DNA from: Cyanobium gracile_A
Lineage (GTDB): Bacteria; Cyanobacteriota; Cyanobacteriia; PCC-6307; Cyanobiaceae
NCBI RefSeq assembly: GCF_034931305.1
Contig: NZ_JAYGHY010000009.1
Span: forward strand, 18,284-82,283
Direction of reading: 5' to 3'
DNA length: 64,000 bases
Below the pieces are notes generated by a model. The model was given only the letters and a program-made list of their open reading frames with translations, was not told where the DNA came from and ran no database searches. The position numbers were made by a program, and so were the translations under genes. Numbering within the stretch: the first letter of the stretch is position 1; the number at the start of each line of letters is the position of its first letter. Below are positions 26,212 to 34,031 of this stretch, in pieces.

Positions 26212-27195
26212 ATGTCAGACAACCCCTTGACGGCAGCCATGACGAGCCCGACATCGGCGGCGATCTCTCCAAAGCTTGTGTATGTGCTGACGACGAATTG
26301 CAGGGATCCCTATGCCGACATGGTCCTTGTTTCGATGCTGTCCGTTGGCCTTTCCAATCCGGAGATCACCACCGTGCTGGTGGTCGACACCATCAGCATG
26401 GAGGCCCTGACGGCAAGCAACCACAAGTTGCTTGAAATCAGCGATTCCGTCATTGCCATCGACACTCCCCCAGGTTCAGGTGTCTTCCGGAGTCGCTGGA
26501 TGAAGACGCAGGTTGGTCATTTCATTCAAGGGGCCGTGATTTTCATTGACGCCGATACCATCGTCAGAAGGGCCATTGATTGGCCGAGACACTTCAACAG
26601 CGGTTTCGGGGCCGTGGCAGACGCACCTTACGTGGAAGCCAGTGAAGATCCACACAGGCTTCAAGTCAGCGTGGACATCGGCTGGAACCAGGATCGGACT
26701 TACTACAATTCGGGATTTTTTTACTACGTTTCATCACCGGCCATGGAGCGCTTCTTTGAGACGTGGCATTCGCTCTGGCAGGACAACAGGGACAGGACCA
26801 ACAACAAGGATCAGCCGTCCTTCAACGCCGCCATTACCCTCGCCGCTTTCGACGAACAGGAACTTCCTGAAACGTTCAACCATCAAATCACTATGTCCTG
26901 GAAAGACTGCCAGCGCAGCAAGGTGTGGCACTTCTGGGAGTCATCACGCATGCCTGGTGACATCCTCGACGAGCTGACCCGTCAGTCGGCCGATCTGCCC
27001 ATCGGCCAGTTAACTGAGAAAGTTCGACTGGCCATCAGCAAGAATACTCCCGCCGCCTACTCCAACCGCCAGGCACGAGCCTTGGAATTCCTGTCCATCG
27101 ATCCGGAACTGCAAAGAAAACTTCTGATTCAGAAATCAAGGCTTTCAACAACCGAATTCCTGCGATGGTCCCTACGGAAGCTGGTGGGCCGTTGA
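26212..27195 (+). CDS. Glycosyltransferase, GT-A fold (GT8-like)
   Basis: From ATG 26212 the protein has 327 residues. It reads as a GT-A transferase: an N-terminal Rossmann-like start (KLVYVLTTNC), the metal-binding FIDADT with D113 and D115, and a YYNSGFFYYV block (N166-S-G) that in GT8-like proteins binds the acceptor or donor. KDQPSFNAAI near 203 is also typical. No membrane span is present. A later ATG at 26239 is possible. Its lower GC and separate position between carbonic anhydrase and fabI suggest acquisition. Donor and acceptor are unknown. Confidence 0.75.
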   Translation: MSDNPLTAAMTSPTSAAISPKLVYVLTTNCRDPYADMVLVSMLSVGLSNPEITTVLVVDTISMEALTASNHKLLEISDSVIAIDTPPGSGVFRSRWMKTQVGHFIQGAVIFIDADTIVRRAIDWPRHFNSGFGAVADAPYVEASEDPHRLQVSVDIGWNQDRTYYNSGFFYYVSSPAMERFFETWHSLWQDNRDRTNNKDQPSFNAAITLAAFDEQELPETFNHQITMSWKDCQRSKVWHFWESSRMPGDILDELTRQSADLPIGQLTEKVRLAISKNTPAAYSNRQARALEFLSIDPELQRKLLIQKSRLSTTEFLRWSLRKLVGR

Positions 27196-27217
27196 CCCTG
27201 TCAGTGGTCAGAGTGAC

Positions 27218-28000
27218 TCACATCCCCGTGATGCAATACCCCGCATCCACGTAGATCACCTGGCCGGTGATGCCGCTGGCCAGCGGGCTGGCTAGGAACG
27301 CCGCCGTGCTGCCCACCTCGTCCTGGGTGACGGTGCGGCGCAGGGGGGCCTTGGCCTCAACGTTATGGATCATGTCGAGGATGCCACCGATCGCCGAGCT
27401 GGCCAGGGTGCGGATCGGGCCGGCGCTGATGGCGTTCACCCGCACCTGCTGCTCGGGACCCAGCTCGGCCGCCAGGTAGCGCACCGAGGCTTCCAGGGCC
27501 GCCTTGGCCACCCCCATCACGTTGTAGTTGGGGATGGCCCGCTCGGCGCCCAGGTAGCTCAGCGTGATCACGCTGGCCCCCTGGCTGAACAGCGGCTTGG
27601 CGTGGCGGCACAAGGGCGCCAGGGAATAGGCGCTCACCTCCAGCGCCCGGGCGAATCCCTCCGGGCTGATGGCGCTGAAATCACCCACCAGCTCGTCCTT
27701 GCCGGCGAAGGCCAGGCAGTGGATCAGCACATCCAGCGAGCCCCACTGCTGGGAGACGCGCTGGAACAGCGCCTCGATCTGGGCCGGGTTCTGCACATCC
27801 AGGGGCTCGAACAGGGTGGGGTTCAGGGGGGCGGTGAGTTCGCGCACCTTGCCCTCGAAGCGGCCCCGTTCGTCCGGCAGGTAGGTGATGCCCAGTTCGC
27901 AGCCCGCCGCGGCCAGCTGCTGGGCGATACCCCAGGCGATCGAGCGGTTGTTGGCGATGCCGGTGACGAGGGCCTTCTTGCCGCGCAGATCAAGGAGCAT
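27218..28000 (-). CDS. fabI: Enoyl-ACP reductase (NADH)
   Basis: FabI reduces trans-2-enoyl-ACP in the last step of each fatty-acid elongation cycle. The 260-residue SDR protein begins LRGKKALVTGIANNRSIAWG, the FabI-type nucleotide loop. The catalytic Tyr and Lys are Y159 and K166 (Y-x6-K, as in FabI rather than classic SDRs), with Y149 upstream. The C-terminal GQVIYVDAGYCITGM is typical. It starts 28 bases from the divergent phosphopantetheinyl transferase gene, which functionally would prime its acyl carrier protein. Confidence 0.96.
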   Translation of the reverse strand: MLLDLRGKKALVTGIANNRSIAWGIAQQLAAAGCELGITYLPDERGRFEGKVRELTAPLNPTLFEPLDVQNPAQIEALFQRVSQQWGSLDVLIHCLAFAGKDELVGDFSAISPEGFARALEVSAYSLAPLCRHAKPLFSQGASVITLSYLGAERAIPNYNVMGVAKAALEASVRYLAAELGPEQQVRVNAISAGPIRTLASSAIGGILDMIHNVEAKAPLRRTVTQDEVGSTAAFLASPLASGITGQVIYVDAGYCITGM

Positions 28001-28028
28001 GGGGAGCAGGGCGCCGGAGGGCGAAGGG

Positions 28029-28757
28029 ATGCAATGCGGCGATTCTCCCGTACACGCGGCGATCGCTCCCCTGGCCTGGCCTGACCCCGGTGGCGGCCTG
28101 GCGCTGCCGCCCTGGCCCTGCCCCGGACCTGCGCCCCCCCCCCTGCTACTGCTGCTCGATCGACGCGAGCCGCAGGTCCAGGCGCTGGTCGGGCCCCTGG
28201 GGGATCTGCTGGATCCAGGCGAGAGGCAACGCCTGCGTCTGCTGCGGCGTCAGGAGGATGGCGAGCGGTTCCTGCTCGGTCGAGGGGCGCTGCGGCAGAT
28301 CCTGGGCTTCTGGCTGAGGTGCGATCCCGCCGGCCTGGTGCTGGGGGCGGGTCCCCATGGCAAGCCGGAGCTGCTCCCCCAGCAGGCCGGGGGGCCGGGG
28401 CAGGGAGGCCGCCCCCCCCAGTTCAATGTGTCCCATTCGGGGGATCTGATCCTTGTGGGCATTCACCCCCAGCGGCCGGTGGGGGTGGATGTGGAGCAGC
28501 GACGGCCGGTGCCGGAGTGGCAGGGCATCGCCAACCGCTGTCTGCCAGCGGAGGAATCGGAACGGATCCGGGCCTTACCGGAAGAGCAGCGCAGCGACGC
28601 CTTCCTGGCCGCCTGGTGCCGGATGGAGGCGGGCCTCAAGGCCAGGGGTCTGGGGCTGTTCGCAGGGGCGCCTACCGACGGGCGGGCCCGGGAGGACCCG
28701 GATCTCTGGCCCGTGAACCTGCCGGAGGGGTACGTGGGCGCCACGGCCCTGGCCTGA
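28029..28757 (+). CDS. 4'-phosphopantetheinyl transferase superfamily (Sfp/HetI-like)
   Basis: These enzymes attach phosphopantetheine from CoA to carrier proteins. In 242 residues the first half is Pro/Leu-rich with a conserved-like FLLGRGALRQ near 81-90. The second half has NVSHSGD near 133, the metal site D154/E156 in GVDVEQ, and WCRMEAGLKARG at 196-207. The usual W-x-x-K-E-A has Met (M199) in place of Lys, while E200 and K204 remain. Start ATG 28029 leaves 28 bases to fabI. It is the likely activator of fatty-acid ACP, since no other Sfp or AcpS gene is in the window. Confidence 0.88.
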   Translation: MQCGDSPVHAAIAPLAWPDPGGGLALPPWPCPGPAPPPLLLLLDRREPQVQALVGPLGDLLDPGERQRLRLLRRQEDGERFLLGRGALRQILGFWLRCDPAGLVLGAGPHGKPELLPQQAGGPGQGGRPPQFNVSHSGDLILVGIHPQRPVGVDVEQRRPVPEWQGIANRCLPAEESERIRALPEEQRSDAFLAAWCRMEAGLKARGLGLFAGAPTDGRAREDPDLWPVNLPEGYVGATALA

Positions 28758-28761
28758 AGCG

Positions 28762-29355
28762 TCAGGAACCTCCAGGCTGGGACTCCTCCTTGTCCTCCAG
28801 GTCGTCGGGGGTGAGGGGCAGGCCCAGGAGCTGCTTTTCGGCCCGCCGGATCGCCCGCGGGTCGCTGAGCAGTTCGGGCTCCTCGAGCAGGGGCAGCACC
28901 CGGGGCCGGTGCTGCGCCTCGGTGCGAGGCGGCGGCACCCAGACAAAGACGCTGTCGGGGGACCGCTGGTGGCAGAGACCCTCGGCCTGGCGCCGTAGAG
29001 CCAGCCGCACCGTCCCCCGCTCCTGGGCCAGGAAGAATTCTTCCCTCGGGGCCAGCCCGAAGCTGGTGGGATCCGGCCCGTTGCCGCCCTGAAGCCGGGC
29101 CGCATCAGGAAGCCAGCGGGGTTGGCAGACGCCGGCACGGCTGGTGTCGGTCTCGATCCAGATGTGCAGGCCCTTGCCGCCGGGCCGCGTCACCACGGCC
29201 AGCCCGTCGTGCGGCTGGTGCCGCGGCAGGGGGTACACCCGGCCACTCGGGCGTTGCTCGGCCGGCACGCAGCCGGCCAGCAGGATCGCCACCAGCGACG
29301 ACCCCAGCAGTGACCTTCCCAGCCTGCGGCGTGCCAGCGGGCAGAGGGGCGGCAC
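28762..29355 (-). CDS. Putative lipoprotein of unknown function
   Basis: From GTG at 29355-29353 the protein has 197 residues, with a basic n-region (ARRRLGRS), a hydrophobic core and a good lipobox LLAG-C at residue 29. It should be lipid-anchored. The body has GGKGLHIWIETDTS and an acidic, Pro-rich C-terminal third ending in KEESQPGGS. An upstream ATG (29403) would add 16 residues before the signal sequence and overlap the divergent thioredoxin-like gene region. The stop is 4 bases from that of the phosphopantetheinyl transferase gene. I do not recognise the family, which may be cyanobacteria-restricted. Confidence 0.7.
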   Translation of the reverse strand: MPPLCPLARRRLGRSLLGSSLVAILLAGCVPAEQRPSGRVYPLPRHQPHDGLAVVTRPGGKGLHIWIETDTSRAGVCQPRWLPDAARLQGGNGPDPTSFGLAPREEFFLAQERGTVRLALRRQAEGLCHQRSPDSVFVWVPPPRTEAQHRPRVLPLLEEPELLSDPRAIRRAEKQLLGLPLTPDDLEDKEESQPGGS

Positions 29356-29430
29356 AGCGGAGACAACGCAATGGCGACGATGATCCTTACCCGACCTCCC
29401 CATCCGCTCTGCAGCAAGGGCGGCAGATCC

Positions 29431-29994
29431 ATGGTCCTCACCGCCTCCACCATGCTGCCCCTGGGCACACCGCTGCCGGTCGCCGTCATGCAGGCCGGCC
29501 TGCGGCCGGTCACGGGCGGCCCCCTTTCGGCCACCGCCCTGGATGGGAAGCCCGTCCTGGTGCTGTTCCTCTGCCCCCACTGCCCGTTCGTGAAGCATGT
29601 GGAGGAGGAACTCACCCGGCTGCAGAACGATCTGAACGGCCGGGCGAGCCTGATCGGCATCTGCAGCAACAGCACCGTCAGCCATCCCCAGGACGGCCCG
29701 GCCGGGATGGCGGCCCAGGCCGAGGCTTGTCGTTGGACCTTCCCCTACCTGCAGGACCCCGCCCAGGACGTGGCCCGGGCCTTCCAGGCGGCCTGCACTC
29801 CCGACCCCTTCCTCTTCGATGCCACGCACCGGCTTGCCTACCGAGGGCAACTGGATGACAGCCGTCCGGGCGGCGGAATCGGCTGCGATGGAAGGGATCT
29901 GCGGGCTGCCCTGGAGGCCGTGCTGGAAGGGCGACCGGTGCCGGAACCGCAGCGGCCGGCCATCGGCTGCAACATCAAATGGCACCACAGCTGA
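29431..29994 (+). CDS. Thioredoxin-like (redoxin) family protein with CPHC motif
   Basis: The 187-residue thioredoxin-fold protein has the redox motif C48-P-H-C51 inside FLCPHCPFVKHVE, like the AhpC/TSA-related cyanobacterial thioredoxin-like group that shares the C-terminal GCNIKW ending. The resolving cis-Pro region is TPDPFLFD near 130. No signal peptide is seen from ATG 29431, so it is probably cytosolic. An earlier ATG at 29371 overlaps the divergent lipoprotein region. Its electron donor and target are unknown. Confidence 0.88.
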   Translation: MVLTASTMLPLGTPLPVAVMQAGLRPVTGGPLSATALDGKPVLVLFLCPHCPFVKHVEEELTRLQNDLNGRASLIGICSNSTVSHPQDGPAGMAAQAEACRWTFPYLQDPAQDVARAFQAACTPDPFLFDATHRLAYRGQLDDSRPGGGIGCDGRDLRAALEAVLEGRPVPEPQRPAIGCNIKWHHS

Positions 29995-30047
29995 ACCGGC
30001 GCAGAGCGGCCGGCATGGGTCGGATCCGCAGGTTTAATGTTGCCGCC

Positions 30048-31250
30048 ATGCAAGTGCCCCCCTTCAGTCTCAGCGAGCAACTGCACCAGCTGGGAGACGC
30101 GCTCGATCACGCCGTCCTGGCGGTCTTGCGCAGCGGGCAGTACATCGGGGGGACCACCATCAGCGGCTTCGAGGCCGCCTTCGCCGACGCCTGCGGCGTC
30201 CCGCACGCCATCGGCTGCAACAGCGGCACCGACGCCCTGGTGCTGGCCCTGCGGGCCCTGGGCCTCGGGCCCGGTGACGAGGTGATCACCAGTTCCTTCA
30301 GCTTCTTCGCCACGGCTGAAGCGATCAGCGCCGTGGGCGCCACGCCGGTGTTCGTGGACGTGGATCCGGACACCTACCTGATCGATCCGGACGCGATCGG
30401 CGCCGCCATCACCCCCGCCACCCGCGCCCTGATGCCGGTGCACCTGTTCGGCCGGCCGGTGGACATGGAGCGGATCATGGCCATCGCTGCCGCCCACGAC
30501 CTGCGGGTGATCGAGGACTGCGCCCAGGCCAGCGGCGCCAGCTGGGCCGGGCGGCCTGTGGGCGGCTGGGGCGACGCCGGCTGCTTCAGCTTCTTCCCCA
30601 CCAAGAACCTCGGGGCGGCCGGCGACGGCGGCATGGTGGTCTGCCGCGACTCGGGGCTGGCCCAGCGGATCCGGGAACTGGCGGTGCACGGCATGCCCCG
30701 CCGCTACCTGCACACCGACCTCGGCTACAACAGCCGCCTCGATGCCATCCAGGCCGCCGTGCTGATGGTGAAGCTGCCGCACCTGGCCGGCTGGGTGGAA
30801 CGGCGGCGGGCCATCGCCGAGCGCTATCAGCGGGAACTGGCGGACCTGCCGGGCCTGCTGCCCGCGGCCCCCGGACCGGAGGGCCACAGCTGGAATCAGT
30901 TCGTGGTGCGGGTGCCCCATTGCCCGGCGACCACGATCGCCTGCGGCGGGCGCTGCACCCCCGCCGCCGACAGCGCCAGCCATGGCCTGCCCGAGGCCTG
31001 CTGCCGCGATTGGCTCAAGCAGCAGCTGCAGGAGACCGGGGTGACAACGATCATTTACTACCCGATTCCGATCCACCGCCAGCCGGCCTACGCCTCCCTG
31101 GGCTACGCCCCCGGCAGCCTGCCGATCACCGAACGGCTCTGCGCCGAGGTGCTCAGCCTGCCGATCTTCCCTGAACTCAGCGTCGAGCAACAGGACAGCG
31201 TCATCGCCGCGGTGCGCAGCCTGGTAGGGACCGCAGCGGTCGTCGCCTGA
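30048..31250 (+). CDS. DegT/DnrJ/EryC1/StrS-family sugar aminotransferase
   Basis: These PLP enzymes aminate keto groups of nucleotide-linked sugars. The 400-residue protein from ATG 30048 has the PLP-binding Asp D157 (VIEDCAQ), the Schiff-base Lys K186 (FFPTKNLG), followed by GDGGMVV, and the C-terminal YYPIPIHRQPAY region. A short Cys-containing stretch near 305-325 (CGGRCTPAADS) looks like an inserted loop compared with usual relatives. The gene lies 53 bases after the thioredoxin-like gene. It probably feeds surface-polysaccharide synthesis, in keeping with the sugar genes elsewhere in the window. Confidence 0.92.
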   Translation: MQVPPFSLSEQLHQLGDALDHAVLAVLRSGQYIGGTTISGFEAAFADACGVPHAIGCNSGTDALVLALRALGLGPGDEVITSSFSFFATAEAISAVGATPVFVDVDPDTYLIDPDAIGAAITPATRALMPVHLFGRPVDMERIMAIAAAHDLRVIEDCAQASGASWAGRPVGGWGDAGCFSFFPTKNLGAAGDGGMVVCRDSGLAQRIRELAVHGMPRRYLHTDLGYNSRLDAIQAAVLMVKLPHLAGWVERRRAIAERYQRELADLPGLLPAAPGPEGHSWNQFVVRVPHCPATTIACGGRCTPAADSASHGLPEACCRDWLKQQLQETGVTTIIYYPIPIHRQPAYASLGYAPGSLPITERLCAEVLSLPIFPELSVEQQDSVIAAVRSLVGTAAVVA

Positions 31251-31262
31251 AGACTTGGCGTC

Positions 31263-32744
31263 CTAGCCCCGGGGCAGGGCGGCATGCAGGGCCTTGAAGC
31301 GGGCCTGCTGAACCTTGTGGCTGACGATCGGCGCGGGGTAACCACGCCGTTCCAGCGGCGCGATCTCGCCGCTGATCAGGTCGGCGGTGGCCACATGGGC
31401 CAGCTCCGGCAGCCAGCGGCGGATATAGGTGGCCTCCGGATCGAAACGGGCCGCCTGCGTGAAGGGGTTGAAGATGCGCAGGGGCTTCGGATCCATGCCG
31501 CTGCTGGCGCTCCACTGCCAGCCGCCGTTGTTGGCGGCGAGGTCGCCATCCACCAGCCGTTCCATGAAGGCCCGCTCGCCCCAGCGCCAGTCCACGATCA
31601 GATCCTTCACCAGAAAGGACGCCACCACCATGCGGCAGCGGTTGTGCATCCAGCCGCTCTCGTTCAGCTGGCGCATGGCGGCATCAATGATCGGCAGCCC
31701 GGTCAGCCCCTGGCACCAGGCCTGAAAGCGCGCCGGATCGTTGTCCCAGGGGAAGTGGCGCCACGGCGACCGGTAGGGACCATCGGCCAGCTCGGGGAAA
31801 TGGAACAGGGCCTGCTGGTAGAACTCGCGCCAGGCCAGTTCCTGTTCCCAGACGCCGATGGAGCCAAGGGCTTCCTCACTGCGGGCGAGGGCCCGGGCCC
31901 CCTGGGCGGCGGCCCAGGCCTGGCGGGGGCTGAGGCTGCCGAAACTGAGGGCGGCGGACAGCCCGGACGTGCCGGCCTCACCAGGGAAATTACGGCCCGG
32001 CTCATAGGCGGCCAGGGGACCTCCGTTCACCCCGCCGTCGGCGAAGGCCTGCAGCTGCGCCAGGGCGGCCGCCTCGCCAGGACGGCAGGGGCACAGATCG
32101 GCACCGGCGAAACGGAACCCCAGCTCCTCGGCCGTGGGCGGCGCTTCCAGCCTGGGCAGGGCGGCCCAGAGAGGGGCGCTCTCCGCCGGCAAGGCGGCGG
32201 GATCAAGATCCAGCAGGCCCGTGGGGGCGTCCACCGGCTCCAGGCTGTCGGCGCGCCCCTCCACCTGGCCGCGCCAGTTGCGCAGGAACGGCCCATAGAC
32301 CCGGTACGGCTCCCCGGCTCCGGTGCTGATCGCCTCCGGGTCCACCAACAGCTGGTCCCAGTCCACCAGCACCCGGGAGCCCTGGCTCCGCAACGCGGCC
32401 GCCACCTGTCGGTCGCGCTCCCGGCCGTAGGGCTCCACCTCACGGTTCCAGGCCACCACGCTGGCACCCACCGCCCGGGCCGCCCGGGGGATCAGGTCGG
32501 CCGGCTCGCCCCGCAGGATCAACAGCCGGCTCCCTGCCGCCCGCCAGCGATCCGCCAGTTCCCGCAGGCTCTGGCACAGAAACCAGACCCGGGCCGGCGC
32601 CATCAGCGGATCTGAGAGGATCGCCGCATCGAGCACAAACACACCGGTGACCGCCGGGGTGGCGGCCGCCGCTGCCGCCAGTCCCAGGTTGTCGGCCAGG
32701 CGCAGGTCGCGGCGATGCCAGAACAGCCAGCGCTCCGGGGCCAT
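31263..32744 (-). CDS. phr: Deoxyribodipyrimidine photolyase (cryptochrome/photolyase family)
   Basis: Class I photolyases split UV-induced pyrimidine dimers with reduced FAD and blue light. The 493-residue protein has the N-terminal alpha/beta antenna domain (LFWHRRDLRLADN) and the FAD domain with WMHNRCRMVVASFLVKDL and WRWGERAFMERLVDGDLAANNGGWQW (both quoted in part), plus RIFNPFTQA. Length and the GRNFPGEAGTSGLS block fit CPD photolyase of cyanobacteria, which often bind an 8-HDF antenna. The start overlaps the Nudix stop by one base (TGATG), indicating coupled translation. Confidence 0.95.
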   Translation of the reverse strand: MAPERWLFWHRRDLRLADNLGLAAAAAATPAVTGVFVLDAAILSDPLMAPARVWFLCQSLRELADRWRAAGSRLLILRGEPADLIPRAARAVGASVVAWNREVEPYGRERDRQVAAALRSQGSRVLVDWDQLLVDPEAISTGAGEPYRVYGPFLRNWRGQVEGRADSLEPVDAPTGLLDLDPAALPAESAPLWAALPRLEAPPTAEELGFRFAGADLCPCRPGEAAALAQLQAFADGGVNGGPLAAYEPGRNFPGEAGTSGLSAALSFGSLSPRQAWAAAQGARALARSEEALGSIGVWEQELAWREFYQQALFHFPELADGPYRSPWRHFPWDNDPARFQAWCQGLTGLPIIDAAMRQLNESGWMHNRCRMVVASFLVKDLIVDWRWGERAFMERLVDGDLAANNGGWQWSASSGMDPKPLRIFNPFTQAARFDPEATYIRRWLPELAHVATADLISGEIAPLERRGYPAPIVSHKVQQARFKALHAALPRG

Positions 32745-33304
32745 CAGAGTGCGAGCAGCTGACGGGCGCGGTACCAGGCCGTCACGGTTTTGCCGTCCAG
32801 GGCCTCATCGCCACTGGCCAGGAGCGCATCCAGCTGTGTGGGCTCCAGCAGCAGCACCTCCATGTCCTCGTCGTCGTCGCCGGGGGGGCGGTCCTGCAGC
32901 AGGGTGAGATCGCGGGCCAGGAAGAGGTGGATCACCTCGTCGGAGTAGCCGGGGCAGGGGTGCATGGCCCCCAGGGGATCCCAGCGGCTGGCGCTGTAGC
33001 CGGTCTCCTCCTCCAGCTCCCGCCGCATGGAACCCAGGGGCTGCTCCCCCTCCTCCAGGGTTCCGGCCGGGAACTCCAGCAAACGGCCGGCCACGGCGAA
33101 GCGGTACTGGCGCAGGATCACCACCCGGCCGTCCTCAAGCACCGGCACCGCCAGGGAGGCGCCCGGATGGCGGATCACGCCGTAGGTGCCCTCGATGCCG
33201 ATCGGCAGCACCACCCGGTTCAGCTCGAAACGCACCTTCCTGGCCTGCAGGGCGGCGGTGGTCTCCAGGTGGATGCAGGGCTCAGGGGGCGGCAGGGGAG
33301 CCAT
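32744..33304 (-). CDS. Nudix hydrolase (ADP-ribose pyrophosphatase-like)
   Basis: The 186-residue protein carries a complete Nudix box from G81 to Y103 with E87, R95, E96, E99 and E100 in register. The surrounding fold (VVILRQYRFAVAGRLLEFPAG before the box, PCPGYSDEVIHLFLA after it; both quoted in part) resembles ADP-ribose/ADP-sugar pyrophosphatases. ATG at 33304 is preferred over longer frames that run into folK. It is translated just ahead of phr and shares a stop/start overlap with it; folK lies upstream on the same strand. Confidence 0.92.
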   Translation of the reverse strand: MAPLPPPEPCIHLETTAALQARKVRFELNRVVLPIGIEGTYGVIRHPGASLAVPVLEDGRVVILRQYRFAVAGRLLEFPAGTLEEGEQPLGSMRRELEEETGYSASRWDPLGAMHPCPGYSDEVIHLFLARDLTLLQDRPPGDDDEDMEVLLLEPTQLDALLASGDEALDGKTVTAWYRARQLLAL

Positions 33305-33357
33305 GGAGCGGGCTGTTCGGGCCCCCAGTGTGACGGGCGGGGGCCAGGGATCGCGGT

Positions 33358-33963
33358 TCAGGGGCCCTCGGGCCAGCCCGGACCGCCGGCCAGAGCCAGG
33401 GGCTCCAGCTCCCCAGGCACCAGCGGCAAGGCGGCCAGAGCCTCGGTGGCAGAAACGGGCAGGCCGGCGGCCGCTGCGGGCAGCAGCAGGTCCGGATCGA
33501 TCGCCGCCAGTGGGGCCAGCACGAACGCCCGCTCCTCCAGGCGCGGATGGGGCAACACCAGCTCCGGGCGGCAGCAGGTGTTGGCGCCGCACCAGAGCAG
33601 GTCGAGGTCGAGGCGGCGGGGGCCCCAGTGCTCGCGCCGCTCCCGGCCGAACCGGGTTTCAAGCTGCTGCAGGCGCCCCAGCAGCGCCGCCGGTTCGGGC
33701 CAGGCCGCGTCCAACGCCGCACCGGCCCCAGGCCGCGCCAGCAGGACGGCATTGAGGTAGGGCGGCTGCCCTGGCGGCCCCCCCACCGGCGCCGTGCGGA
33801 ACCGTGGCGACCAGCACAGCTGCAGCGGCACTCCGGCCCAGGCCTCCAGCTCCGCCGCCAGCAGGGGCCGCACCGCCGCGAAGCTGGCGGCAGGATCGCC
33901 CAGATTGGCCCCCAGGGCGATGGCCAGGCTGGAGCGCAGGGGGGCGGTTGGCGCGCATGGCAT
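33358..33963 (-). CDS. folK: 2-amino-4-hydroxy-6-hydroxymethyldihydropteridine diphosphokinase
   Basis: FolK pyrophosphorylates the pterin precursor in folate synthesis. Motifs are the N-terminal IALGANLGDP, SPRFRTAPVG near 57-66, PPYLNAVL, and RFGRERREHWGPRRLDLDLL near 115-135 (quoted in part), followed by LPHPRLEERAFVL. ATG at 33963 gives 201 residues, a little longer than the E. coli enzyme. A longer frame (to 34017) enters the divergent chlD start. The Nudix and photolyase genes follow in the same direction. Confidence 0.93.
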   Translation of the reverse strand: MPCAPTAPLRSSLAIALGANLGDPAASFAAVRPLLAAELEAWAGVPLQLCWSPRFRTAPVGGPPGQPPYLNAVLLARPGAGAALDAAWPEPAALLGRLQQLETRFGRERREHWGPRRLDLDLLWCGANTCCRPELVLPHPRLEERAFVLAPLAAIDPDLLLPAAAAGLPVSATEALAALPLVPGELEPLALAGGPGWPEGP

Positions 33964-34031
33964 CGGCGCAGCCTCGCATCGCCCGCAGGCACTCGGTCGG
34001 CGAGACTGGCCACCCACCCAGCCACTGCTCC

